A DNA stretch of 64,000 nucleotides from Macropodus opercularis. Taxonomy: Eukaryota; Chordata; Actinopteri; Anabantiformes; Osphronemidae. The notes under the pieces are model-generated. The model did not search any database. It saw nothing but the letters and a program-made list of their open reading frames with translations, and had not been told where the DNA came from. Below, in pieces: positions 13,640 through 26,100 of the stretch (its first letter is position 1; each line of letters starts with the position of its first letter). Where the stretch lies: positions 6,752,501 to 6,816,500 of the forward strand of contig CM061091.1 of the NCBI GenBank assembly GCA_030770545.1, given 5' to 3'. The position numbers and the translations under genes are program-made.

Positions 13640-14117
13640 AAAGGTCAGAGAAAACATTACTAATATTAAGACGTAACTGTTAACAGTTAGTGACTAACGT
13701 GAGGAAACACACAGAAGCTAGACACAGAGGTGGATGGGGGAGAGCAGGAAGGATATTGGTAGAACCATGACCATCCGATGAATTACATGGAAAACACTGA
13801 CTTTACTGTATACAGATACTTCAACAGCGGAGAAAACTACCAGACCAATGCTTGGTTATAACTTTGTTTAGTCACTGTTGTTGGTTTGTCAAAAAACGAA
13901 TAGCTTACCATATAGTCAATATTAAAGTTGTTATGTAAACTTGGGTAATCAAACGTTAAGGTGTTAAACGTCAAACGCTTAAAAAAACCAAAACACTTAC
14001 TAATTTTGGGTAAACTATAAGGTAAATAGAAGATATATATGTTTAGCAAGTATTCTTTTGTAATATATGCAAACTTACAAATTCGTTGTCTTTCTTCCTG
14101 AAGCCGAATTTTAACAT
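4173..14117 (-). CDS. cep89: cep89 (centrosomal protein of 89 kDa), 16 exons, C-terminus not found
   Basis: CEP89 sits on the distal appendages of the mother centriole and is needed for primary cilium formation; a mitochondrial role is also reported. Coding exons, 5' to 3' on the minus strand: 14117-14079, 13580-13474, 13095-12949, 12565-12382, 11270-11219, 10357-10259, 10029-9790, 9252-9110, 8004-7954, 7738-7655, 7367-7264, 7166-7051, 6824-6644, 6186-6019, 5114-4973, 4262-4173. All introns are GT-AG and the phases join without stops, giving 649 residues. Family hallmarks: a basic MLKFGFRKK start, a Pro-rich segment (PRTPPPRSP), SALAAAILSSSLTGQ, an acidic stretch near residue 125, AQELVDENDALKLTVHRLNV, PPWLLDMKYLSPLVLAYEDR, then heptad-rich coiled coil. 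The 52-base exon 11270-11219 is needed to keep frame. Human CEP89 has 783 residues; about 125 C-terminal residues are not accounted for. Confidence 0.9.
13585..13637. repeat. (AC)n microsatellite at a cep89 splice acceptor
   Basis: This is an uninterrupted 53-base AC/GT dinucleotide tract. On the minus strand it reads (TG)n, then TATAG, then cep89 exon 2 starting at 13580, so it occupies the position of the polypyrimidine tract. Confidence 0.95.
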
Positions 14118-15343
14118 CGTGGTGACGCTAAATAGGATTTGGACACTTCACTTCAGTTAACTACAGTAGCTAGCTAAGGAACGTTATTGTTCCAGTACGT
14201 AAAATGATTATCTATACTAATTAGTACCATTAGAAAACAAAATTGTCTTATGCTTCAAGTTAGTTATTGTCTTGTATCCTCAAACTATCACACAAAATGA
14301 GCTAAAACGAGTATTCAACAGGTTTGCTAGTTCCATAATCCTCGTATCTAGACGCTCCAGCTCTAAAAGACACTTCGCTACAAAGGTGGCGCTGATTGGA
14401 TAAAACCGGTTAGAAAGGCCAATCAGTATCTGATATAAACCGCATAGTAACGCTGTAGCAACTGACTGACAGCGCACTGGCCAACAGGGGGCGTTGTTGT
14501 TTAAGGCAAGATTGAACTCTCTCTTTCTTTCTACTGTACAAAAATATAATAGTTATAAACATAAAGCGTCCACTTTACTGTGTTTTCAGTATGCTTTAAA
14601 TATTTAAGTAAATAGTAAAGCCCACATGTAAAACAATTAATGTAATAATAATGTGGATAAAAACTTTAAACGTTTTTAAAAATGTGCCCAAGTTCACCAC
14701 AACAGCTTGATAGAATGTAGGTTTTCCACAGATGAACCTCTGTCTGAAGGAAAAACAACAAAAAAAGCATTGATTTATCTTGCCTCTACATCCTATCCTT
14801 ATCAGGGTGTGGGAGAACAGATTTACAGCCTGTGAATCATCCAAAGAATTTAATGTGCATTTTATCAAATATTGCCCTTTACCCTTTTAAATTGTTTCAT
14901 CACAAAGTATATAACCAAAAGCTAACAAAGTTGATTCATGCAGTATTTACTTTACCTGTAAAAATGCCAAGGGGAAGGGTTGAGGGGTGGCAGGCCATTC
15001 AACCAGTAAACTGTACTATACTGTATATAGACAGGCAGGCATCACTGTCTACGTCTTTGCACTATGAGAGGAAACCTAAAACTTCCCACACATAAACAGA
15101 ACAAAAGCATGTATCTGATTCCGTGGATAAAACCTAATCACATGCCATTTCTGTGATTGCGGATTAAGAAGTCATGTGAGCTCAGACCAGACGCACAACA
15201 GTTAAAAACTCAGGAGTCAAGCATGTTCAGACTACGGTCAAACTTCATTCCAGTCATTTCCAACCTGCTTGGTAAGTTCAACTACTGAGATACAAGAACC
15301 TCAAATACACATTTAAAACAGTAATAAGATTTTGTCCCCCTCC
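14118..15343. other. Intergenic stretch between cep89 and the rhpn2 3' UTR
   Basis: It holds the presumed cep89 promoter (to about 14480) and then AT-rich sequence with no supported exon. In human the small gene FAAP24 lies head-to-head with CEP89 here; I saw no FAAP24-like reading frame. The ORF at 14832-15095 has no recognisable features. Confidence 0.5.
14392..14426 (-). promoter_or_regulatory. Paired inverted CCAAT boxes upstream of cep89
   Basis: CTGATTGG at 14392-14399 and CCAATCAG at 14419-14426 form a perfect 8-base inverted repeat, i.e. two CCAAT boxes in opposite orientation about 27 bases apart. They lie about 275-310 bases upstream of the cep89 start codon. CCAAT pairs in TATA-less promoters of housekeeping and centrosomal genes are typical NF-Y targets. 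Assignment to cep89 is inference from position. Confidence 0.45.
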
Positions 15344-15349
15344 TTTATT
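15344..15349 (-). terminator. rhpn2: Likely rhpn2 polyadenylation signal
   Basis: TTTATT on the plus strand is AATAAA on the minus strand, about 1.8 kb past the rhpn2 stop at 17171. Rhophilin-2 mRNAs in other vertebrates have long 3' UTRs. I see no in-frame exon or other gene between this site and the stop, so 15344-17170 is best read as 3' UTR. The exact cleavage site is inferred. Confidence 0.45.
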
Positions 15350-17170
15350 AAGATTTGCCAATATTCACACCACAGTTACTAAGCAGAAAACAAAACAAAA
15401 CAAGCACAAATAAGCACAGTCAGAAGAAGAAGAGAAGAAAAGCATCTTAACCCCTGCATATACAGTACACTAAGGCATTTAACATTAATATGCACTTTGA
15501 AATGCATGGAAAGATCTATACCTATGTAGGCACATGCAGATGTTAGTACTCATTTAGAAATTACTGCACATTCTTGTTATACATTTATAATAATTTTTCT
15601 TCATGGTTTAGCTTAAATGGCACTTCATACATTGCATAAGGTAAACAGAGAAAGTAAATAGTGGTATATATTCTCAGTGTTACTAGTTAAAAACAGTTAA
15701 AATAGCTTTATATACACACAAAATCTTCCAGTATACAGGTTCACCAAAGGATTAAGCACAACTAGTGAAATACATTCTTCCAAAAATAACCTACCAAAAT
15801 CCAACGTGCAAAAAATTCATGACTTGACCATTTACTAACAGCTAAATATATATATTTTTGTGTATTTTTTATTTCATAAATAATTTGATTATCAAATGTG
15901 TATAAGAATCTACTTTGTAGATAAAGAAATAGTCCAACACTGTGAAGTGTTAGTAAAAGTGGGATATGACAAAGATTAAGACAGGGACAAATAGTCAAAA
16001 CCTGACTGTGGGCTTTGATCATAGTCACTGCTGGGTGACTGGCTAAATAAGGACAATGCAGGAATGTCATCGGTTTGCCCACATTCTTCCCTTCTGGAGG
16101 CATAATAACTTGTAATACATCAAGATTCACATTAATAGAGACACAGCGTGTGCTCATCTAACAAATGGACAAGCAAGAGAGGGCCACTGCTAAGAGTGAC
16201 GATGATGAGGCAGGATGGTAAATGGCTCATCCTGGCGGTTCAGGGACAGAAAGGCATTTTGGTCCGTAGCAAATCTAATACATTAAGCAAACCTAAAATA
16301 CCAATAATTTCATTTATACTGTGTCCCAGACATGGCACTCACCACAAAAAGTAATCCTAAAATGCTGTCTCACAAATACATAGGTGACAGTAATACATAA
16401 CTAAGGTATATATATATATTAGCAGCTTTTAGAACATCATCACCAACACTGCCTAGATAAGAAAGGTTGTAGGCACAATTAGTTTTTCCATCAAGCACTG
16501 CTTAATATACTGCAACAAGGTTACAGCTATCTATTAAGAAAAATGTCATTAGGTCAAACCAAAGTGATCAGTGTCCATTGCCCTTACTAATAGTCTGGCA
16601 TCGCCAGAGTCCTTCGTATGAAATAGACATCTATTGAGGATACACAGAGAACATCAGAGCTTCGCAGTGTCCAGCTACATGGCTACACCATGAAGCCCAC
16701 AGGAGACTACTTCAGAAACAAAAAGCACCCTCCTTGTTTGTGTTGTATTTGTATGGAGCATTTTTCAAGAAAACATAATCAGGTGAAACTTTGAAGCAGT
16801 GCTTTATGTATATTTAGCCTGGAATGATAATTGGTGAGTTTTTTCCACAATGCACACAGCAGTACTGTGCTGTATGCACACTGGCACATCCATGATGTTT
16901 GGTCTATAATCTACTTTACTTCAACTGTGAAGGTGCCCGTACACTAACATAGACACTCATATACTGTATTTGGCACAGCAACTTTCTAAGGCGGGTGGAA
17001 ATAATGTTCCAACAACACTGATGACATTTAAGTCACTGCTCAGCATTCCAGTGATCACCCAAGGGCACTGACACTGTACCTTAGAAACTATACAGTACTG
17101 TATATAGCCAAATTAGGCTCAATATACATAATGCACAACACTTGCAGACAGGAAATAGGAAATCGTTTGA
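15350..17170 (-). other. rhpn2: Probable rhpn2 3' untranslated region
   Basis: This 1.8 kb stretch directly follows the rhpn2 stop codon, contains no convincing coding sequence on either strand and ends at an AATAAA-type signal. The ORF at 15762-16157 on the minus strand lies inside it and has no recognisable domain. Confidence 0.45.
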
Positions 17171-20100
17171 TCAGTACAAGGCACTGTCACGGTTTGAACT
17201 TGAACTGGCGAAGGTTTTATTCCAGGGAAGGGTGCCAGAGGGGTCTGCTGTGGGAAGGCTGAGGGTGCTGGCACTCTTCATCTTGTTCTTCAGACCCCAG
17301 CTGAGGAAGGATGACTTCTTGGTCACTTTACGAGATTTCGCGTTCGTGCCATTGTCATCATAGGCCAGACAAATCATGGAGTAGGTCTTCGGCAGATTTC
17401 CACAGAAAGTGGCACTCTTGGTTGGCTGGAGAGAGGGAGATCAGTGATATTAGAGTCTTGAGAGTCACCGTCATTGTTAATAATATATGGCGGCATTTTG
17501 TCACTGCAAAATCATCAACAGTCTATTATACTGATTATTATAAAAAAAACAATGCATTAATGCTTATTGGTGTGTTCAGATAATCAAGAGGGAAAAAGTG
17601 CTCTTTTCTCTTAACTGTGATTAAAACGTTACTTACAATGGCAGCTAATCTTACAATGAGAGTACAACAGCTGAAATATTTTATACAATTGATGTAGGTC
17701 ACCTTTTTTTGGGAAACCACTGACTATTTCCGTCTAAAGAGCCATTCGAAACTTTGTTCCGTCATCTGATACAAAGACTGATCCCAATTCGCTTCGCCAG
17801 CAAACCAGACACCTTTTTTCACATCCAAAAGGAAGCAAAGGAGATATGGCAGACATACCATGGAAGGGGCGCTGTCCATGAGGCTGACCACCTGGATGTC
17901 GATCCCCTCCTGATTTACATCCTTTAACAGCCGCATCACTTCGCTCACACTCATCCACTTGCAGTCAGTGTGGCCCACAGTGACAATGTAGTCACCTTCT
18001 TTGAGTCCATCAGTCTGCAAAAGACATGAGAAAGAAAGCAGGCGGACAGGAGAATTAGTGAAATGTCACGAAACAGCAGCAGACAGTAAATATTTACAAT
18101 GGAGTGTTTGCTTAAACTAAGTCAGGTTCACCTACTTTTGTTCTCAAAGAGTCAGGTTTGGCCCCAAACAAAGCTTTCATGAAGAAGGCAAAACTGAGCG
18201 TGTGTACCACAGTACATAACTTGATAGCTGTGGGAAATCTGTCTTATCTACATGTGCTCAGCTATTCCTGCATGAGAGCTTTATCTGTGTTCACCACAGG
18301 AAGATCAATAATTCGGCCTGTTCTAAAATAAATCCTACTGAGTGCAGTATTAAAAGTTATAAAGAATTTGGCCTAGTTAAGCTTATGTAATACTACTAAT
18401 CTGTTTCTCTGCAGGGCCTAATAAATCTCTATTCTTTGTCAGCACTACTTAATGAGCTGTCTGGGAAGAATTGCCTAATTCACTTAGTCGCCAGAGTGGA
18501 TGAGGAGCAGAGGGGGAGGAGAGAATCAGGACTCAGAACTTGATTGCTGCTTAGGTTTCAGAGACTGATTTATTTAAACACAGCTCTCCTGAAAGATAAC
18601 AATGTGTTTTTTTAATATGGCTTTGGTTAAGGTTTGATGGACATATTGACTATGAATCAGTTAAAGTTGCAATAACTAATATTTAACTTTTTTTTTAGAA
18701 GATACGTAAGGGACAAGACGTGTTGTCTCTCAGCTGTTTAGGCTAATTTCATGTTTCTGTGCTAAATACAGGTTTTATGTTGTTATGCCAACGAGTCTGT
18801 CGTCATTGATGTTACACAAAGTCGCAGAAAACCCTGAGGCACATACACCACAGTGAAAAACGTGACCCAAGCCCAAAAATGTAGCATTTTTGTTTTGTTT
18901 TGTTTCAATGACAGCCTTGTACTTAAAAGGATGGGAGGGGCAGGGAATGAAGGTACTTTAAAAGCAATGTGTAGCCTTACAGGAATGAAGGTATACGGCC
19001 CTAAAAAATGATTTAGTCATCAGGACGTCATCTGTTCTCAAGTTAGAGACGCTACAGTCAAATTAACTCTAAAATAAAATCCAATGGGTCATAACAATTT
19101 ACCACCACATCAGACCAGAGAGATGCATTTTACAGAATTAACTACATATTCTACACAGAACTTTCAGATTACATGTCAAGTCTTCCATGCCGCACAAACA
19201 TTAACTGAAAGGCTTGCAACACAAGGGTAATGATCATACTACTGTACATGTTAACTCACAGCAGCTGGGCAGAGGGGGTCCAGTGAAACCACCTGCACTG
19301 GCGATTCTCCCTTCAGAGTGAAACCCAGGTCTCTGTCTTCGGGGCGAAGTCGTATCGTTCGAGGAGCTGTCCACCGCTGCTTGGCTGAGAAGACTGACAA
19401 AGGGCCCTAAGAGAAGACAGCGTGGGGATGCTGTAGTTAATATGGCTTCAGGTTTTATAAGCTCAGGATGGTAATATCCTGTTGAGTTCAAAGAATTCAG
19501 CCAGCACATGGGGAGAACTGACTTCCATCTTAATATTTCCCCCTCGTATTTCCGCACAGGGCGGTTACACATAACTGAGATCCAGCCATGGTACCTTATA
19601 TTACAGCAGTATTTATACAATAGTTAATGTGCATACTTTTCTTTTTTCTTTATTTGCACTCCAAGTAGTAGTGCTTTTATAAACGAGGCTTTAGGTCCTC
19701 AGCAGACTGTTAAACACTTCTGCAATACTATATATCTATATAAGTCCACAAAGAAAAAGTTTGTGGAAGAAAGTATTGTTTTGCTGCTGCAACAGTATAA
19801 AATTTAAAGGCTAATTACCTATTAGTAAATATTTTAGTAAATGATGGTAAATGTTTTGATGCCAACAATTTACCTTTGAATTTGTTGAAAACAAATTGAT
19901 TATGGGCATTGAATGTACATACTTTCTTTCAGTTAAGAATCTCTTCTAGTAAAGCCTGACATAGTCCTATGCAACACGTATGATGTGCTCCTGATTCTCC
20001 GATTATCACTACAGCAATTAAACAGAGTGCTGGGTTTAACTGGTCTTTCTCTCTCGGGGGATTACAGTCTTGACAAGGACACTATTAATGAAGAGCTCAG

Positions 20101-23100
20101 TGGAATTATACAAGATACTTCACAGAGATTCCTTACGCCTCAAGTCCATTGAACATTCTCTGACCTCCTTAGCAGTTATTTGTATGTGAGATTTTCATCT
20201 TGAAACTGAAACCTTTTTTGTAATAAAAACTGTGAACAATGAATGTCTCTTTGAGACGATGGGAACAGAAGATGTGGGTGACAGTGACATACTGGTATCC
20301 ACTCCCAGCCACCACAGAAGTAATGGGACCAGTGCAGTGGCCTTTTACATTTTAGCATGGGCTACCCCTGAGTATCTATTGAGGGAAATAACCTGTAAAA
20401 TAATTTTAAAAGATTGATCTCACGTTGAAATTTTGAAATAAACTCAAATAACCAAAATAGGTTAATTTCCCTCAATAACAACTGTATTATCAAAACTCCC
20501 GCACTTTGCCTCTGGTTAGTTGCTTTGTTACTGTTAACTTAGTTTGCTTTGCTTTATTTGGGCGGGTGAAGGTTCAAGAGGCTTTGGACACAACTTTGGA
20601 TGTGATAATTGTCAAATTAATCAAAGCCTCCAGGAGACTCACCCCAGGTTGGTTGTATTCAGAAATTACAGAAATGAACACTGAATGTTAACTAAAAAGA
20701 CAAAACCAGAGCCCTTTCTGATCCTTTGCTGAATAAACCAACCAAAAACATACAGAACAGAATACAACAGTGACAATGAGTGTGAGAAGATTAGTAGCCC
20801 ACATACCAGCCTCTGGAAAAAGTCAGTGACTTTCACCTTTGTGGTTGAAGGAACCTCCATCTCTGCTTTGTGCTCTGTTTTAGCTATGGGAAGAAAAGGA
20901 GGGAAAGCTGTCATTCTACAGCATTTACCTTAGGCGAGCATGGAGTTAGCAGCGCAAACATTACATCATTTGTACCTGGAAAGAAACGTCACTTATCTGG
21001 TCTGATTACGGCAGGTGTGGTACACAACACAGCTGCCGTTTTAAGTGCTGTTTGCTGAGCGACAAACCTAACTAATCAACACACAGCTCCAGCTGGACTT
21101 TAGTGTTTGTTGTGGTGACACTAAGGTAACCGGTTAGTTTCTGTGTCAGCCACAGAAAGAGTAAGTACGTTACGTAACCTAACAGTTGTCCACATAGTAC
21201 TTCTTTCTACCAGTGCAATGCCATTATTGTTGATGCCTGCCCTTGAAAAAAACTCACAAATGATGTCTGGGGCGTCAGTGTAGTCAGTGAATTCCTCCTC
21301 GTTTTCATTTTCAGTGAACTTGTTGAGTGAACGCTGGTGACTGGCTTTCAAAATGTCCTGCATGGCATCCATCTTGTTCACGTGCTGGCACATCCCATAA
21401 ATCCTCAGAGCCTCCTCGTGACCCAAGATGGCTCGTCGAATGTGTGCTTTACCTGAAGAAACAAAGGGAAATGTACCAAAAAAAAAAAAAAAGTACACAA
21501 GAAATAGAAAGGTTGTGTCATCTGTGCTCGGCCTATTTGCTCACTCTTACCAATCCGCTGACGCTCATCTTTGTTCTTCAAGATGTCAAGAGGTGAGCGA
21601 CCGTCAGGGAGGCGATCGTAGACTTGTGATAAGGTTTTCTCCTGCTGGTCCTCATCATCATTGGGACCCACTGAACAGAAAAGAACATAGTTGTTAGCTG
21701 AGAGAGAAAATCTCCATCTATTGCTACTACGCCCACACTGCAAGCAATAAAGCCTCAGTTTTTCTCTTTTTCTGGAAGGCAAACCTAAAGCAGCAGAGCT
21801 TTCTAGAACGCTGGGCAGCCAGCATGACAGAGACAATGTAAAGTGTTTATTTAGCAGTGTTTGTGGTTAATCTGTTTACTACAGCCACCTTCATTCTGTC
21901 CCGTTTCTGGGCCTTTGGTAATTGCTCCATTGTCCAGATTCACACAGGAATCTGTTAATGAGCTGCAGAACTCAAAGCTGCTTTGCTCCGTTGTTCCGCT
22001 ATTCAGTCCTGTTTTATTCACAGCCCAGGGCAACACTATAGTCATCCACTGCAAAGTTTCATAATCTATTTGGTCTAATATGGTTTTCTGCTCAAAGTTT
22101 CTTAAATAAAAATTAGAAATTAGCTAATAATGTGTTAAATATATTGCAAAACTTTGTCATCTCATTTAAGACGTTTTAGAATTATGCACTTGGTGCAAAG
22201 CTGGAAATAACTAATTATCTATTCCTAATCTATTTCTGCAATGCTTCCAGATTTAAAACCAGTGGCAAGCCATCAGAAACTATATCAGCACAAAACAAAA
22301 TTAGCAACTGCGCTTGCCTCTAATCACAACTTATTTTCCTCTCTCACTCAGTAACCAGCTCTGTCTTATTTTATCTCTCTGCCACTCAGAGAGCATTAAG
22401 AAGCTACATATCTGAAATCCTAAAAATTCTCAATATTCCCACTTGATTAAACTGTGTCTGTCTCTTTCAAACTCTCTTGGCTTTCTTTGTCCACTGGCCA
22501 GAGGCCCTAGAAACCCCAAACGTCTTTTTGCCATACAGTGTGCGAGTGTGAAAGACAGAAATGCTAAATAGCCGTTATGTAACACGGGCTGTGCTTCTGT
22601 CCAGCCCTCTGACATGACCAACAAAATGACTCATACTCTCACTCTTTTGCAAACTGTGTTCCTTACACTGGTGGTCGAGCAGTGCTGAGGCTACAAAGTA
22701 GTGTGCCATGGAGCGATAGTGGTTGGTTTTGACTTGTGACATGTTGGCCCACAGCAAAGGCACATTGTCTTTGATTGGGGTCTGGATCATGGACTGATGG
22801 ACTTGGTCGTAGATTTCTGAAACCTTACAGAAAAAGAAAAATAGTTACAGGCTCTGAAAAGCTCTGATCAGGACAAAAATCTTCTTTGTGAGTGATGTAT
22901 TTGCAGTTGTGTACCTTTGCAGCCTCCTGGGCCATTTTCATCAGGGCGTTGAACTCGTTTCGAACACCAGGCAGCGCAGTCTTTTCGAACAGACACTCCT
23001 GAGCCTGAGCAAGCATCAAGCGAATCAACATACTGAGCATGGCTGGACTCATGTCGTAACTGGGAGTGTGGGTGAAGGTCTCCTTAAGCTGGTTCAATAG

Positions 23101-26100
23101 ACCTAGGAAATGAATGAGAGAACTAAATTAAAGCAGCTTAAGAGTAACACAAAAAAATATCCAGGTTTAATATGCTTGTAACCAATGTTCACCTGCTTTA
23201 TATTAAGCTCTGCGACATCAGTTATGGTGTGAAAATGTATATTTTACATCTGACATTGCTCAACATCTCTCTACACTAATAGTGCTAGTTTGTATCTCTA
23301 CATCACAGAGTATTTGTTTGAGCAGCAGCCAATTAAGTTTTTCTACGATGGTCCACAAAATGATAAATTGGGCTCTTTAGCAAGATGGCGCATTAGCCAT
23401 AATTAATGACGCGCTCTTACAGATCCTTCTGTATGAAGTGAAGTAAGACTTTATGGAAATCATGTTCTCATTTCTAAGACCTGTTATTTTCTAACCTACG
23501 TTATTCATTAACAGAAGAAAGCTCATTGCGAGCAGTGAGACATGTGCCTCTGTGCTTCTTTTAAACTGTGCCAACTTTCCTAAATTAGTTCTAGTGTTCA
23601 TTACAAGCAATAAGACGAGCTGCATTCCAACGGGGAAAGCCAAACTCTGAAACAGCTCATTCCTACACAGATTAAAAACCTGGCAGCTGAGAGATGTAGA
23701 CAACTTAATAACAGAGCACAGCTTCGACTGTCTTCATCTTTGATTCTGCAATTGCTAGTAGGCTCCTCCCATCAAAGCCTGTTCTGTGTCCCTTGCTTAA
23801 AGGCACTGCAGTAGCGTTCCTACAGCACTTCTGCCTATCACCTCCCAGTTTACTACTGGCTTTAAACCAGTGACAATGTTCCTCATAACAGCATAATTGT
23901 TTTACATAGTACAAGCCTAAATTATAGCCATCAAAGAAACATACCCCAAACCCTGGCCTGTGCGGGGCTGTAATTATACTGAAATACTGCCAAGTCATAA
24001 TTCTATCAAGACCTGTCTGAGCTTCCTGAAACCTCTGAAGGTTGGAAAACCAGTTCACATGACTCGTGCTTTTTTTTCAGCGCTCAGCCATATCACATGG
24101 AGCCAGAGAGACACCAACTGCATTTTTCTTTATCATAGAGCAATGGAGACTGAGGGCAGGGTAAGATGTATGTGTTTACGACTGTCATCTGTAGTATTAC
24201 TAGTACTGTGTGCCTTTGTAATGTTTAAGTAGAAAATATCTGCAAGGAGAAATGACCATCTCTCTGCATGGATGTTTTTCGGACATGGCAATAATAATAC
24301 TAATAATAATACATTTCATATCATGAATTATATTCCACCCTCATTTTGATCTTTTCCCCTGATCAACAGATACTGAATGTTATCATAAATAAACCCAAGT
24401 TTAAGAAATTCTAAACAAGTGTCTCATTTTACGTTTCTGGAATCAACTGTATAAGATACATTATTGTGAAAAAATGCCAGTTACTTTATTGCTTCCTACC
24501 TGCAGATTTTTGAAAGCAAGAACAGGCCTCCAGCAGCCCATCTGTTGTCTGCCGGTTACTGCGGGTACCCATCTGAGAGTAGAGAGCTGCCATGTTAAAG
24601 AGGGTGCTGGCCTTCTCTAGAGACATGTTCTGCTGGCACACTGGCACTCCTGTGAAGGAGTCATACCTGAAAAAAAAAGGACACGAGAGATGTCACCACT
24701 TAGTTTTGGAAACATGAAAGCAAAATGCTTATCTACTGATAACCAATAGCCGGTGTGTACCAAGTGAAGAAAATGCCATTCTGGTGGTTGGGGGAGAAGA
24801 AGCGGCTCTCTATCAGAGGAAGGTGGCTGAAGTATTTCGCCAGCAGCTCCACCCCAGCCTCAGTCCGACTTGGTGTTCTGCAAGCCTAGGACAGGAAAGG
24901 GAAGAGACATGACACTCAAATCCAAATAAGAGAGTTCCCCTTAAATACAATAAGTAATCTGTCGCTATTGTTTAATCTGAAAATATAATTTGCATTTGTT
25001 TCCAAATAAAACAAGTGTACAAGAAAGTCACATATCAAAGATATCCTTTTAGACCAAACTACAAGTATACACTACCTTTCGTAAGTCCATGAGGTCAGCA
25101 ATCTGATCTTCATAACTGTTGCCGTCTTCACTGTAGTGTTCCAGGATAAAATCCTGTTAAAAATCAATCAAAAATCATTCCAGTTGCTGAGGCATAAACC
25201 AATTACCTTTCTGTAAAAACGCAGTCGGAGTCAGTAGGAAGAAAGGAATGAACCTGATCATAAATCAAGTCAGCACATTTTACAAGGCCTATCATTAACC
25301 CAGAACAGGATGCACTGTGATAGAAATGTGCCATAGAGGCATTTAAAAGGGTGACTCCCGCCAGAGAGCTACTTATCAAGCCAACTGTCCCAGTAATATT
25401 GACCTACTAGAAGCAGGCACACAAAGTAAAGACAATGTGACCCAACTCCTTTAATTATGAAGAAACGTCATTTAATTTTGAAATAGCTCAATCATTACCG
25501 TTGAACAAATCATGGTCTACTTTGAATTTAGTCAATATCTCTGTTCTGCGGTACAACTAGAAATCTTGTAAAGTATTATTGATTATTAATGAACTTTTGA
25601 CTATAACATATATAAAGTGAGCTACAATTTTTCTGTACAGTACCTTGAAGGGAGTGGAGAAGTCAACTTCTTTTGTCTCCTTCAGACCCAGCGCAATGAG
25701 AGGGATGTTGGCTGTTTCCCTGCACACAACACATAGAAATATAAGTATAAATATTGTCACTCTGTGCCTCACCTTGATAGGCTGACAGCCTGTGATAAAG
25801 CAACAACTGCATACTGTACACGCTGTATTTAAAAAATGCTTATTGTAAGCCAGGTCAAAGAGCAACACATAACATTATTAACAATTATTCTACTGAGACA
25901 AAGGTAAGGTAAAGAGCAGGCTCTAAGGTGTGGTCCCAAACCAAAAACTAACTCCTTTTGCTCACAGACTAAGCCTTCTCAGCCATGACAGAGCGTTTTA
26001 AAATAATGGGTACCATGCTGGAAACAGACCAAACACACCAGCGCTGGATTCATTGCTTGAGAAAGTTTATTTGAGTTAGTTTGTCTTTCTTTTTACTTCA

